From: Pyrinomonadaceae bacterium
GTDB taxonomy: Bacteria > Acidobacteriota > Blastocatellia > Pyrinomonadales > Pyrinomonadaceae
Length of the DNA stretch: 5,305 bases
NCBI GenBank assembly: GCA_013813825.1
Contig: JACCRA010000260.1
Location: 1 to 5,305, forward strand
Reading direction: 5' to 3'
Shown: piece after piece, positions 1 to 5,305 of the stretch
Position numbering within the stretch: position 1 is the stretch's first letter
Layout of the letters: every line of letters begins with the position of its first letter
The notes under the pieces: generated by a model
What the model was told of the DNA's origin: nothing
The model's input: only the letters and a program-made list of their open reading frames with translations
Database searches by the model: none
Position numbers and translations under genes: made by a program

Positions 1-173
1 GGATTGTTCCCACATCAAGCGTGGCGTTAGTTTGTCATCACGTAAGTATCGGTTGAGTTGGTCGTGACTAAACTTGAGCGAGTGGTCAGCAAAGTTCGTC
101 AGCGTGTAATTGATCTGGCTGCTCACCAGATACTGACAATAATCTAAGCGCGTGAGTCGGGGGTTAGAGCCAT
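1..173 (-). CDS. IS701-family transposase, N-terminal fragment, apparent frameshift near the start
   Basis: A DDE transposase of the IS701/IS4 type would cut and rejoin the element's ends. The minus strand is open from 180 to the left edge (60 codons). It contains the stretch RLDYCQYLVSSQINYTLTNF, then ADH, FSHDQLNRYLRDDK and LTPRLMWE. This is the conserved N-terminus I recognise from IS701-family transposases common in cyanobacteria (about 330 residues when complete, from memory); the catalytic DDE core is off-window. The open frame starts after a TAA at 183-181 and has no ATG, and its first GTG lies inside the conserved block. The only well-placed ATG (173-171) is out of frame and stops after nine codons. 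Adding one base to the G5 run at 159-163 would join it to give MALTPRLTRLDYC. The gene is therefore either a frameshifted remnant or affected by a homopolymer sequencing error. No good ribosome binding site precedes the ATG. Confidence 0.75.
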
Positions 174-181
174 GCGCTAAT

Positions 182-217
182 TATTAGGATTTTTACCTCT
201 TTGCGTAAGTCCTAATA
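182..217. repeat. Hairpin at the IS end
   Basis: TATTAGGA (182-189) and TCCTAATA (210-217) form a perfect 8-bp inverted repeat. Inside it TTAC (193-196) pairs with GTAA (205-208), with 3 and 1 unpaired bases between the stems and an 8-base loop. The sequence GGACTTACGCAA, read on the minus strand within this hairpin, resembles terminal repeats of cyanobacterial-type elements. In many insertion sequences such end structures block read-through transcription into the transposase; here that role is inferred. Confidence 0.6.
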
Positions 218-235
218 CATTCTCAATCCCCGAAC

Positions 236-239
236 GAGG
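236..239 (+). promoter_or_regulatory. Ribosome binding site of the acylase gene
   Basis: GAGG lies five bases before the ATG at 245, a good Shine-Dalgarno position. It supports that start. It also shows that the translation signal survived the IS insertion, whose end lies about 20 bp upstream. Confidence 0.7.
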
Positions 240-244
240 TTTCG

Positions 245-2719
245 ATGAAGCACCGACTATCTGGCTGGCTCTTGCTGTTCACGCTGAACGTTTCCCTGCC
301 CGCGACGAATGGGCTGCGCGTGGCGGCGCAAACCACTGTGCTGGCGGCGAAGGAAACGACGCTGCCCATCACCGGCCTGAAGGGGCGCGTACTCGTCAGG
401 CGCGACGAGCGCGGCATTCCGCATATCGAGGCCGCGATTGAAGACGATCTGTATTTCGCACAAGGTTACGTCACCGCGCAGGATCGTCTGTGGCAGATGG
501 ACTTGCTGCGCCGGACGGCGCGCGGAGAACTGTCCGAACTGTTCGGCCAACTGACGCTTGAAGACGACAAGCGACGGCGTACATACGGTTTCACGCGCGT
601 CGCCGAAGCGTCGCTCGCGACCGTTTCGCCGCCGGCGCGTGCAGCGCTCGAAGCCTACGCGCGTGGCGTCAACGCTTACATCGATTCACTCGAAGGCAGC
701 GGCGAGGGCCAAAAGCTGCCTGTTGAATTCACGCTGCTGCAATATCAGCCGCGCCCGTGGACGCCGCTTGATTCGCTCGTTCTCGGCAAGAATTTCGCTG
801 AAGTGCTCTCAACCACATGGCCCGCCGATCTCATGCGCGCGCTGCTTGCCGATCTGCCAATTGAAAAGCGCCAGTTGCTGCTGCCATCAGCTTCACCGCT
901 TGACGTGATCATCGTCGGTAGCGATCGCGCGACGCAAAAGAAAGCTGCGCGGTTCACGCCGGCGCTGCCCGCCAGCGAGGCCGCGCGCTCCGCCCTCTGG
1001 CGCGAGTTGGCCGCCATCACCGAATCAATCAATCGCACACGCGAATTGTTCGGCCACGCCGCGCCGGGACTCGACGCCAGTAACAACTGGGTGGTCAGCG
1101 GAGCGCGCACCGTCACCGGCAAACCGCTGCTCGCCAATGATCCGCATCTCACTCCTTCGGCTCCTTCGATCTGGCACATGGTGCATCTCGCCGCGCCTGG
1201 CCTACACGTCGCGGGCGTCACCGCGCCGGGATTGGCCGGCGTCATTATCGGCCACAACGAGCACATCGCGTGGGGCGTGACCAACCTCGGCCCCGATGTG
1301 CAGGACTTGTACCTCGAAAAATTTTCCGCTGACAACCGTACGTACCTGACGGCCGCCGGCCCGCGCGCCGCCGAAATTCGCCGTGAAGAGATTAAAGTAC
1401 GAAAGAATCTGACTAATCCGGCGACGGAAGTCGTCGTCCATGAAGTGACCGTCACTCGCCACGGCCCTGTCATCCTCGAACGTGACGGCGCGCGTTACGC
1501 TCTGCGTTGGACGGCGCTTGATCCTTCAGGCAACGAGATGGAGGCGTTCTACAACCTTAACCGCGCAAGCGACTGGAAAGAGTTTCTGGCCGCGCTCAAA
1601 AATTACAAAGGCGCGACGCAGAACTTCGTCTATGCCGACACCGCCGGCCACATCGGCTACTACGGCGCGGGCGTCATCCCCATCCGCCGCAGCGGAGACG
1701 GGAGCGTGCCTTACGACGGCTCGACCGACGCCGGCGAATGGACGAGTTACATCCCCTTCGAGAAATTGCCACACGTTTATGATCCGCCTTCTGGAATGAT
1801 CGTCACGGCCAACAGTCGCATCGTCGGCCGTGATTATCCGTATCACCTGACGCACCTCTGGGCCGCGCCCTTCCGCTCGCGGCGCATCCACGAACTGCTC
1901 CAAGCCACACCGAAGCACACGGCCGACAGCTTCCGCCGGATTCAAGGCGATACACATTCCATTGGCGGCCAGATGTTCGCGCGCGGCGTGGCTCAGGCCG
2001 CCGGCAAAATCGCGCCGCCCACCGGCGACGGCGAGCGGGCGCGACAGAGCAATCAGTTTAGCGACGCGCTCGCGCAGTTTGAGAAGTGGGATGGTCACTT
2101 GAACGCCGACTCTCCGGTTGGTCCCCTGCTTGCCGAAATGTTCAGCGCCTTTCGCCTGCGCGTCCTGACCCATGCCATTGGTCCTGAACGGACGCGGCAG
2201 TACAGTTGGGACGCGCAAGGGCTATGGATCGATCAACTTCTAACCGAGCGTCCCACCGCATGGCTGCCGAAGGAGTTTGATAGTTACGGCGAGTTGCTGC
2301 TCACCTGCTACCGGGACGCGCGCGAGGCGTTGACGAAAAGGCTTGGCGCGGACGAAGCGCAGTGGACATGGGGACGCTACACCCAAGCGCGTTTCCCGCA
2401 CCCGCTAGCCGCTGTGCCTTTCGTCGGTGGGCAGTTCGTCGTCACGCCTTTCCCCCAAAACGGCGCGGGCGGGCGTCCCGGTGCGACCGTCAACGTCGGC
2501 TCCGGCGTTTCGATGCGGCTCATCGCCGATCCATCCGATTGGGATCAGACGCAGCAAGGCATCGCGCTCGGCGAGTCAGGCGATCCGAAAAGCGCGCACT
2601 GGAACGACCAACTCGCGGACTGGCGCGCGGTCACGCCGCGCCTCCTCCCATTTAGCAAAGCAGCCGTCAATGCCGCCGCTCGCCAGACACTGGTGCTCAT
2701 GCCCGCGACGGCACGCTGA
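245..2719 (+). CDS. Penicillin acylase family protein (secreted Ntn-hydrolase)
   Basis: The family hydrolyses amide bonds in beta-lactams, N-acyl homoserine lactones or similar acyl amides. At 824 residues the protein has the usual precursor length. An N-terminal signal peptide (about 1-28: basic start, hydrophobic LLLF core, VAA before the likely cut) points to export to the periplasm or outside. The alpha-chain region is about 29-250. The self-cleavage site and nucleophile is Ser279 in DASNNWVVSG. His301 (NDPH) sits at beta-chain position 23, as in cephalosporin and acyl-homoserine-lactone acylases, where penicillin G acylase has Gln. Other family motifs are IAWGVTN (341-347), QNFVYADTAGHIGYYG (459-474), the likely oxyanion Asn523 in TANSR, FRSRRI (543-548), GSGVSMR (752-758) and GESGDPKSAHWNDQ (776-789). 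All catalytic parts seem intact, so it looks functional. The residue before the nucleophile is Ala, where Gly is common. The substrate cannot be told from sequence. GAGG at 236-239 fixes the start. The IS end about 28 bp upstream probably displaced its promoter. Confidence 0.96.
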   Translation: MKHRLSGWLLLFTLNVSLPATNGLRVAAQTTVLAAKETTLPITGLKGRVLVRRDERGIPHIEAAIEDDLYFAQGYVTAQDRLWQMDLLRRTARGELSELFGQLTLEDDKRRRTYGFTRVAEASLATVSPPARAALEAYARGVNAYIDSLEGSGEGQKLPVEFTLLQYQPRPWTPLDSLVLGKNFAEVLSTTWPADLMRALLADLPIEKRQLLLPSASPLDVIIVGSDRATQKKAARFTPALPASEAARSALWRELAAITESINRTRELFGHAAPGLDASNNWVVSGARTVTGKPLLANDPHLTPSAPSIWHMVHLAAPGLHVAGVTAPGLAGVIIGHNEHIAWGVTNLGPDVQDLYLEKFSADNRTYLTAAGPRAAEIRREEIKVRKNLTNPATEVVVHEVTVTRHGPVILERDGARYALRWTALDPSGNEMEAFYNLNRASDWKEFLAALKNYKGATQNFVYADTAGHIGYYGAGVIPIRRSGDGSVPYDGSTDAGEWTSYIPFEKLPHVYDPPSGMIVTANSRIVGRDYPYHLTHLWAAPFRSRRIHELLQATPKHTADSFRRIQGDTHSIGGQMFARGVAQAAGKIAPPTGDGERARQSNQFSDALAQFEKWDGHLNADSPVGPLLAEMFSAFRLRVLTHAIGPERTRQYSWDAQGLWIDQLLTERPTAWLPKEFDSYGELLLTCYRDAREALTKRLGADEAQWTWGRYTQARFPHPLAAVPFVGGQFVVTPFPQNGAGGRPGATVNVGSGVSMRLIADPSDWDQTQQGIALGESGDPKSAHWNDQLADWRAVTPRLLPFSKAAVNAAARQTLVLMPATAR

Positions 2720-2783
2720 AGGGGCATTGAATTTAATTGATGGCAGAGTATCAGCAAGTCGCCGCCTTCAAGCATGAAAGTTT

Positions 2784-3494
2784 ATGAGGACTAAGCACAG
2801 AGGTGAGCCGCGGTTCTCCGTCTCACAACTGGTCATGCAAGTGCAGGGCGAGACAGCGGCGGGGCCGTTCTATGGCATTGTCAGCAACCTGAGTTTAAGC
2901 GGCTCTTTCTTTCTGACCTACGCGCCCGTTAAATTCCATGAGATCGTGCGCGCGCAAATTCTGTTGCCGACCGAGCGTTGGCTATCGATCAAGGGCGAAG
3001 TGTTGCATCAGGTTGCGCGCGTCGGCTTCGGTGTCCGCTTTCTCAGCTTGAGTGCGGAAGAAAAAGCATTGCTGGAGTTGGTGCTCGAATATGCGCTGGG
3101 ATTGAACGCTGAGGCGGAACTTTCGACGGGCGAGTTGTCCGCTCCCCCACAAGTCGCCGACGGTTCGCGGCCGGCCGAGCGGCGGCGACACTCGCGCGTG
3201 GAACCGCTCGACGCGACCGGCAACCGCGACCAACCGGCGACCACTCCTTCAGCTATCGAAAACATCAGCATGGGCGGTCTCTTCTTCCGCACCGCTGCCC
3301 TGCTCACCGTCAGCCAGATCATTTCGCTCCGCCTCCCCATCGGGAACGAGCCGCCCATCGTCGTGCGCGTCGAAGTCATGCACACACAACCCAACCGCGG
3401 CTTCGGCGCGCGCTTCCTCTGGCAAGGCGAAAACGATCTCAACCGCCGACTGCTGGCTCGCGAGATGACGCTACAGGCGAAACACATCAGTTAG
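2784..3494 (+). CDS. Tandem PilZ domain protein, likely c-di-GMP receptor
   Basis: PilZ domains bind the second messenger cyclic di-GMP and pass the signal on to motility, polysaccharide or secretion machinery. Two complete copies are visible in 236 residues. Domain 1 (about 5-105) has the RxxxR motif at Arg6-Arg10 (RGEPR), the (D/N)xSxxG motif NLSLSG at 35-40 and GFGVRF at 81-86. Domain 2 (about 132-230) has RxxxR at Arg134-Arg138 (RRHSR), NISMGG at 160-165 and GFGARF at 206-211. A low-complexity linker (about 106-131) joins them. There is no signal peptide, membrane segment or output domain, so it is probably a cytoplasmic adaptor. The ATG at 2784 is preceded only by a weak GAAAG. The 64-bp gap after the acylase has no terminator and only a poor promoter-like pair (TTGAAT 2727-2732, TATCAG 2749-2754), so it may be co-transcribed with the acylase or have its own promoter. 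Its target is unknown. Confidence 0.93.
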   Translation: MRTKHRGEPRFSVSQLVMQVQGETAAGPFYGIVSNLSLSGSFFLTYAPVKFHEIVRAQILLPTERWLSIKGEVLHQVARVGFGVRFLSLSAEEKALLELVLEYALGLNAEAELSTGELSAPPQVADGSRPAERRRHSRVEPLDATGNRDQPATTPSAIENISMGGLFFRTAALLTVSQIISLRLPIGNEPPIVVRVEVMHTQPNRGFGARFLWQGENDLNRRLLAREMTLQAKHIS

Positions 3495-3583
3495 AGAAGA
3501 GGGGTGAGAGGTAAGTAAACGCGAACTGTCTCAACTGTTATCCCGCATCTAACCTCTTATCATCTAGCTTCTAGCCTCTATCC
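3490..3583. repeat. Inverted arrays of a degenerate heptamer between convergent genes
   Basis: On the plus strand from 3548 to 3583 run TCTAACC, TCTTATCA (8 bases), TCTAGCT, TCTAGCC and TCTATCC. On the minus strand from 3516 to 3490 run ACTTACC, TCTCACC, CCTCTTC and TCTAAC. The two arrays are thus related and in opposite orientation, separated by about 31 bp. The TAG stop of the PilZ gene (3492-3494) and the TAG stop of the SPFH gene (3580-3578) both lie inside repeat units. Such heptamer tracts occur between genes in some bacterial phyla; their role is not known to me. Confidence 0.6.
3503..3561 (+). terminator. Possible terminator between the convergent genes
   Basis: Bases 3503-3512 can pair with 3552-3561 in RNA of the plus strand, giving ten pairs, two of them G-U, around a 39-base loop. 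The core AGAGGT/ACCTCT pairs on either strand. There is no proper U-tract after the stem, so this is not a classical intrinsic terminator. The position between two tail-to-tail genes is the main argument for a role in ending transcription. Confidence 0.3.
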
Positions 3584-4594
3584 TTCCAGTTGTCGCGGCA
3601 ACGCCGGACGGCTTTCGTTTTGCGAAGTACGCCGTTGCTGTTCTCCTGTTTCGGCGAACATCTCTTTAATGGCGCCGATGCTCGATAACATGCTGGAAGT
3701 TTCGATGGGCATGAAGACGACTTTCGAGTTGTTGCCGCGCGTCATCTCTTTGAGGCTTTCGATGTAGCGCATCGAGAGCAGGTACTGCGCCGTCACGCCC
3801 TGATCGCGCATCGCGGCGCTCATCCGGGAGATGGCTTCGGCTTCGGCTTCAGCACCACGCAAACGGGACTGCGCCGCGCCCTCGGCTTGCAAGATGGCCG
3901 ACTCCTTCTCACCTTCGGAGCGGGTGACGGCGGCCTGCTTCTCGCCTTCGGCGCGCGTGATCGCCGCCTGCTTGTCGCCCTCGGCTTGGAGCACCAGCGC
4001 GCGGCGGTTGCGCTCGGCGGTCATCTGCTTCTCCATCGTCAGGCGCACGTCTTCCGGCGGAGTAATGTTCTTCACGTCCACGCGCGTCACCTTGAGGCCC
4101 CACTTGTCCGTCGCTTCATCGAGGATCAGACGCAGCTTGGCGTTGATCTGATCGCGCGACGAGAGCGTGTGATCCAAATCCATCTCGCCCATCACGGCGC
4201 GCATCCCCGTAATCGTCAACTGCACAATGCCGCCGACCAGATCGTTGATTTCATACACGGCTTTGACCGGATCGGTGATCTGCCAATAGACGACCGAATC
4301 GACGTGGATGGTCACGTTGTCGCGCGTGATGACGGGTTGCGGCGGAAGGTCGAGATACTGCTCGCGCAAGTCGATGGAAGTGACGCCGGGACGGCCGTTG
4401 GTCCAGTAAACAGCGCGCGGCTTATCGATGAACGGCACGATGACGTTCAGGCCGTTAGTCGCCAGCCGGTTGAAGCTGCCCAGCCGCTCGATCAGCAACA
4501 CCGTCGCTTGCGGCACGATCTTAATCGTCTTCGCCGCCACGATCAGCGCAAAGACCGCGATGAACAAGAGGAAAAAGGGAAAGATAATCTCCAT
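3578..4594 (-). CDS. qmcA: SPFH/band 7 membrane protein, QmcA/paraslipin (stomatin-like) type
   Basis: SPFH proteins assemble into large oligomeric membrane scaffolds linked to membrane microdomains and protease control. The 338-residue product starts with one hydrophobic anchor (about 1-21, MEIIFPFFLLFIAVFALIVA), followed by the SPFH domain (about 22-200: IKIVPQATVLLIERLGSF, VPFIDKPR, LDLPPQPVITRDN, WGLKVTRVDVKNITPP). Then come five 11-residue coiled-coil repeats (204-258; AEGDKQAAITR, AEGEKQAAVTR and so on). The C-terminal motif NSKVVFMPIETSSML (289-303) closely matches E. coli QmcA from memory, which is about 305 residues. An insertion of roughly nine residues (about 62-71) and a polar tail account for the extra length. 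I chose the ATG at 4594 because GGAGG lies five bases upstream and the membrane anchor follows at once; an ATG at 4651 in the same frame would add 19 charged residues and is unlikely. The usual NfeD partner gene is not next to it in this window. The stop codon lies in the heptamer repeat. Confidence 0.93.
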   Translation of the reverse strand: MEIIFPFFLLFIAVFALIVAAKTIKIVPQATVLLIERLGSFNRLATNGLNVIVPFIDKPRAVYWTNGRPGVTSIDLREQYLDLPPQPVITRDNVTIHVDSVVYWQITDPVKAVYEINDLVGGIVQLTITGMRAVMGEMDLDHTLSSRDQINAKLRLILDEATDKWGLKVTRVDVKNITPPEDVRLTMEKQMTAERNRRALVLQAEGDKQAAITRAEGEKQAAVTRSEGEKESAILQAEGAAQSRLRGAEAEAEAISRMSAAMRDQGVTAQYLLSMRYIESLKEMTRGNNSKVVFMPIETSSMLSSIGAIKEMFAETGEQQRRTSQNESRPALPRQLEG

Positions 4595-4599
4595 GTGAG

Positions 4600-4604
4600 C
4601 CTCC
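4600..4604 (-). promoter_or_regulatory. Ribosome binding site of the SPFH gene
   Basis: Read on the minus strand this is GGAGG, five bases before the ATG at 4594. It is the strongest Shine-Dalgarno sequence in the window and decides between the starts at 4594 and 4651. Confidence 0.8.
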
Positions 4605-4618
4605 GATTTGAGAAGGGC

Positions 4619-4637
4619 GCGCGAACGCGCTCGCGTT
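4619..4637. repeat. Overlapping GC-rich palindromes upstream of the SPFH gene
   Basis: GCGCG-AA-CGCGC (4619-4630) and AACGCG-CT-CGCGTT (4624-4637) are two perfect inverted repeats sharing bases, in the 75-bp gap between the amidase stop and the SPFH start. They could be an operator or an RNA structure in the leader of the SPFH gene, or may simply reflect CG-rich composition. No convincing -35/-10 pair is seen nearby. Confidence 0.3.
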
Positions 4638-4669
4638 TGCAAGACAATCAAAGATTACCATTGATCGCG

Positions 4670-5305
4670 TCAGGCAGTTGAAACAGAAATCACGGGCGGT
4701 TGCCAGCCGCCGAGCGCCGTCTCGACAATTCGCGCCGCTGCAAAGACGACTTCTTCTTCGTGCGCGCGGCCGATCACTTGGACGCCGATGGGCAATCCCT
4801 CGCGCGACCGACCAGCCGGCACGGTGACGACCGGGAGGCCGAAGACGTTAAAGGTCTGCGCGTAGCTGAATGCGCGAAAAGCGCCGATTCCTTGCTCGCC
4901 GATAAAAACCTTCCGCGCGCCGTGCGGAAACGCTGGCACTGCGCCGACGGGGGCGACGAGCAGCGGACGCCTTTTCATCCAACGATCAAGCTCGTCGCGC
5001 AAAACATCACGCTCCATCCAAGCGTCGAAGAAGTTTCCGAGCTGATCAACTGACGCCGCCTCCGGCCGTTCCAACAACACGCGCACCGACGGCCCGGCCT
5101 CGTCTTCGCGCTCACGATAGACCGCGCGGAGCATTCGCCGCACCGCGCCGGAAAAAAGCGCCAGCCATAAATCCGGCGCGCGATTGACTCCGGGCGGACG
5201 GGCTTCCTCGATTATGAAGCCGGCGTCCGCGAGCGCGCCCGCCGCCGCTTGCACCGCCAGCCGCGTCTCGCTTGTCACCGGCGTCACGCCGTCGTCAGCG
5301 TACCA
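4670..5305 (-). CDS. Amidase-signature family enzyme, C-terminal part (runs off the window)
   Basis: Amidase-signature enzymes hydrolyse carboxamides with a Ser-Ser-Lys triad. That triad and the glycine/serine-rich signature lie in the N-terminal half, which is beyond the right edge. The 211 residues present begin WYADDGVTPVTSETR, a typical mid-to-late segment of the family, and continue through RRPLLVAPVGAVPAFPHG to the conserved end FNVFGLPVVTVPAG, GLPIGVQVIGRAHEEEVVFAAA. The frame is open to the last base, so the GTG at 5287-5285 is an internal valine and not the start. The GatA-type tail that approaches glutaminyl-tRNA is not evident, so a general amidase is more likely than the tRNA amidotransferase subunit; the substrate is unknown. 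It is in the same direction as the SPFH gene 75 bp downstream and may share a transcript, though no functional link is known. The end at 4670 is a TGA. Confidence 0.92.
   Translation of the reverse strand, partial: WYADDGVTPVTSETRLAVQAAAGALADAGFIIEEARPPGVNRAPDLWLALFSGAVRRMLRAVYREREDEAGPSVRVLLERPEAASVDQLGNFFDAWMERDVLRDELDRWMKRRPLLVAPVGAVPAFPHGARKVFIGEQGIGAFRAFSYAQTFNVFGLPVVTVPAGRSREGLPIGVQVIGRAHEEEVVFAAARIVETALGGWQPPVISVSTA

Larger units (their letters stand above)
1..217 (-). mobile_element. End of an IS701/IS4-type insertion sequence (partial)
   Basis: This is the transposase-proximal end of an insertion sequence whose body lies off the left edge. The support is a family-typical transposase N-terminus read leftward from about 180, followed by a short AT-rich, non-coding end with a strong inverted repeat (182-217). 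The segment is visibly poorer in G+C than the genes to the right, which fits a mobile origin. The outer boundary is inferred to fall near 211-217. The CTAA at 212-215 resembles the four-base YTAR-type target duplications I recall for IS701-like elements, but the other end is not visible, so neither the duplication nor the matching terminal repeat can be confirmed. Confidence 0.7.

Noticed and set aside
919..928. GCGATCGC octamer resembling the HIP1 repeat of cyanobacteria
   Set aside because: A single copy in GC-rich coding DNA is expected by chance and is no evidence for a cyanobacterial host.
745..2218. Long minus-strand open frames (745-1473 and 1526-2218) opposite the acylase gene
   Set aside because: The acylase frame carries family motifs along its whole length. 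The antisense products are low-complexity and lack known motifs or plausible ribosome binding sites.
2720..2783. A promoter or short coding sequence between the acylase and PilZ genes
   Set aside because: The promoter-like pair TTGAAT/TATCAG matches the consensus poorly, and the small ATG frame at 2774 stops after six codons. Neither is strong enough to list as a feature.
4595..4651. An upstream ATG at 4651 giving a longer SPFH protein
   Set aside because: The extra 19 residues are mostly polar and charged, come before the membrane anchor, and would include the GGAGG site that perfectly fits the start at 4594.
3887..4681. A 264-codon open frame on the plus strand, opposite the SPFH gene
   Set aside because: It is a codon-bias shadow of the GC-rich SPFH gene. 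Its product is arginine- and histidine-rich, with repeats mirroring the coiled-coil codons and no recognisable domain.
5285..5287. GTG as the start of the amidase gene
   Set aside because: The frame stays open to the window edge with family-typical residues upstream (WYADDG), and the catalytic half of the enzyme is missing, so the gene continues off the window.

Overview
The window shows a GC-rich bacterial chromosome segment (genes around 60% G+C by eye). It holds two rightward genes, two leftward genes meeting them tail to tail, and the edge of an insertion sequence at the left. Nothing fixes the taxon. A secreted penicillin-acylase-family enzyme, a tandem PilZ protein, a cyanobacteria-like IS701-type transposase and degenerate pyrimidine heptamers between genes would suit a soil Acidobacteriota (Blastocatellia-like) or a similar environmental bacterium, but that is a low-confidence inference.

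Left edge (1-217): the N-terminal end of a leftward IS701/IS4-type transposase and the outer end of its element. The end contains a clear hairpin (182-217). The transposase frame matches the family but has no start codon in frame. One extra base in a G5 run at 159-163 would connect it to the ATG at 173-171.

Centre left (245-3494, rightward): a complete secreted Ntn-hydrolase of the penicillin acylase family begins only about 28 bp from the IS end, so the IS probably separates it from its original promoter. After 64 bp comes a 236-residue protein with two complete PilZ domains, a likely c-di-GMP receptor.

Convergent junction (3495-3577): both facing genes end in TAG codons that lie inside degenerate copies of a heptamer close to TCTAGCC. 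The copies are in opposite orientation on the two sides and can fold into an imperfect stem, so the junction may act as a terminator.

Right (3578-5305, leftward): a membrane-anchored SPFH/band 7 protein of the QmcA/paraslipin type with five 11-residue coiled-coil repeats. Upstream of it lies the C-terminal part of an amidase-signature enzyme running off the window. The 75-bp spacing and shared direction allow co-transcription.

No tRNA, rRNA, CRISPR array or phage gene is visible, and no gene-free stretch exceeds 300 bp. I see no obvious new multi-gene system. The points most worth checking are the IS/acylase junction, the interrupted transposase start and the inverted heptamer arrays.
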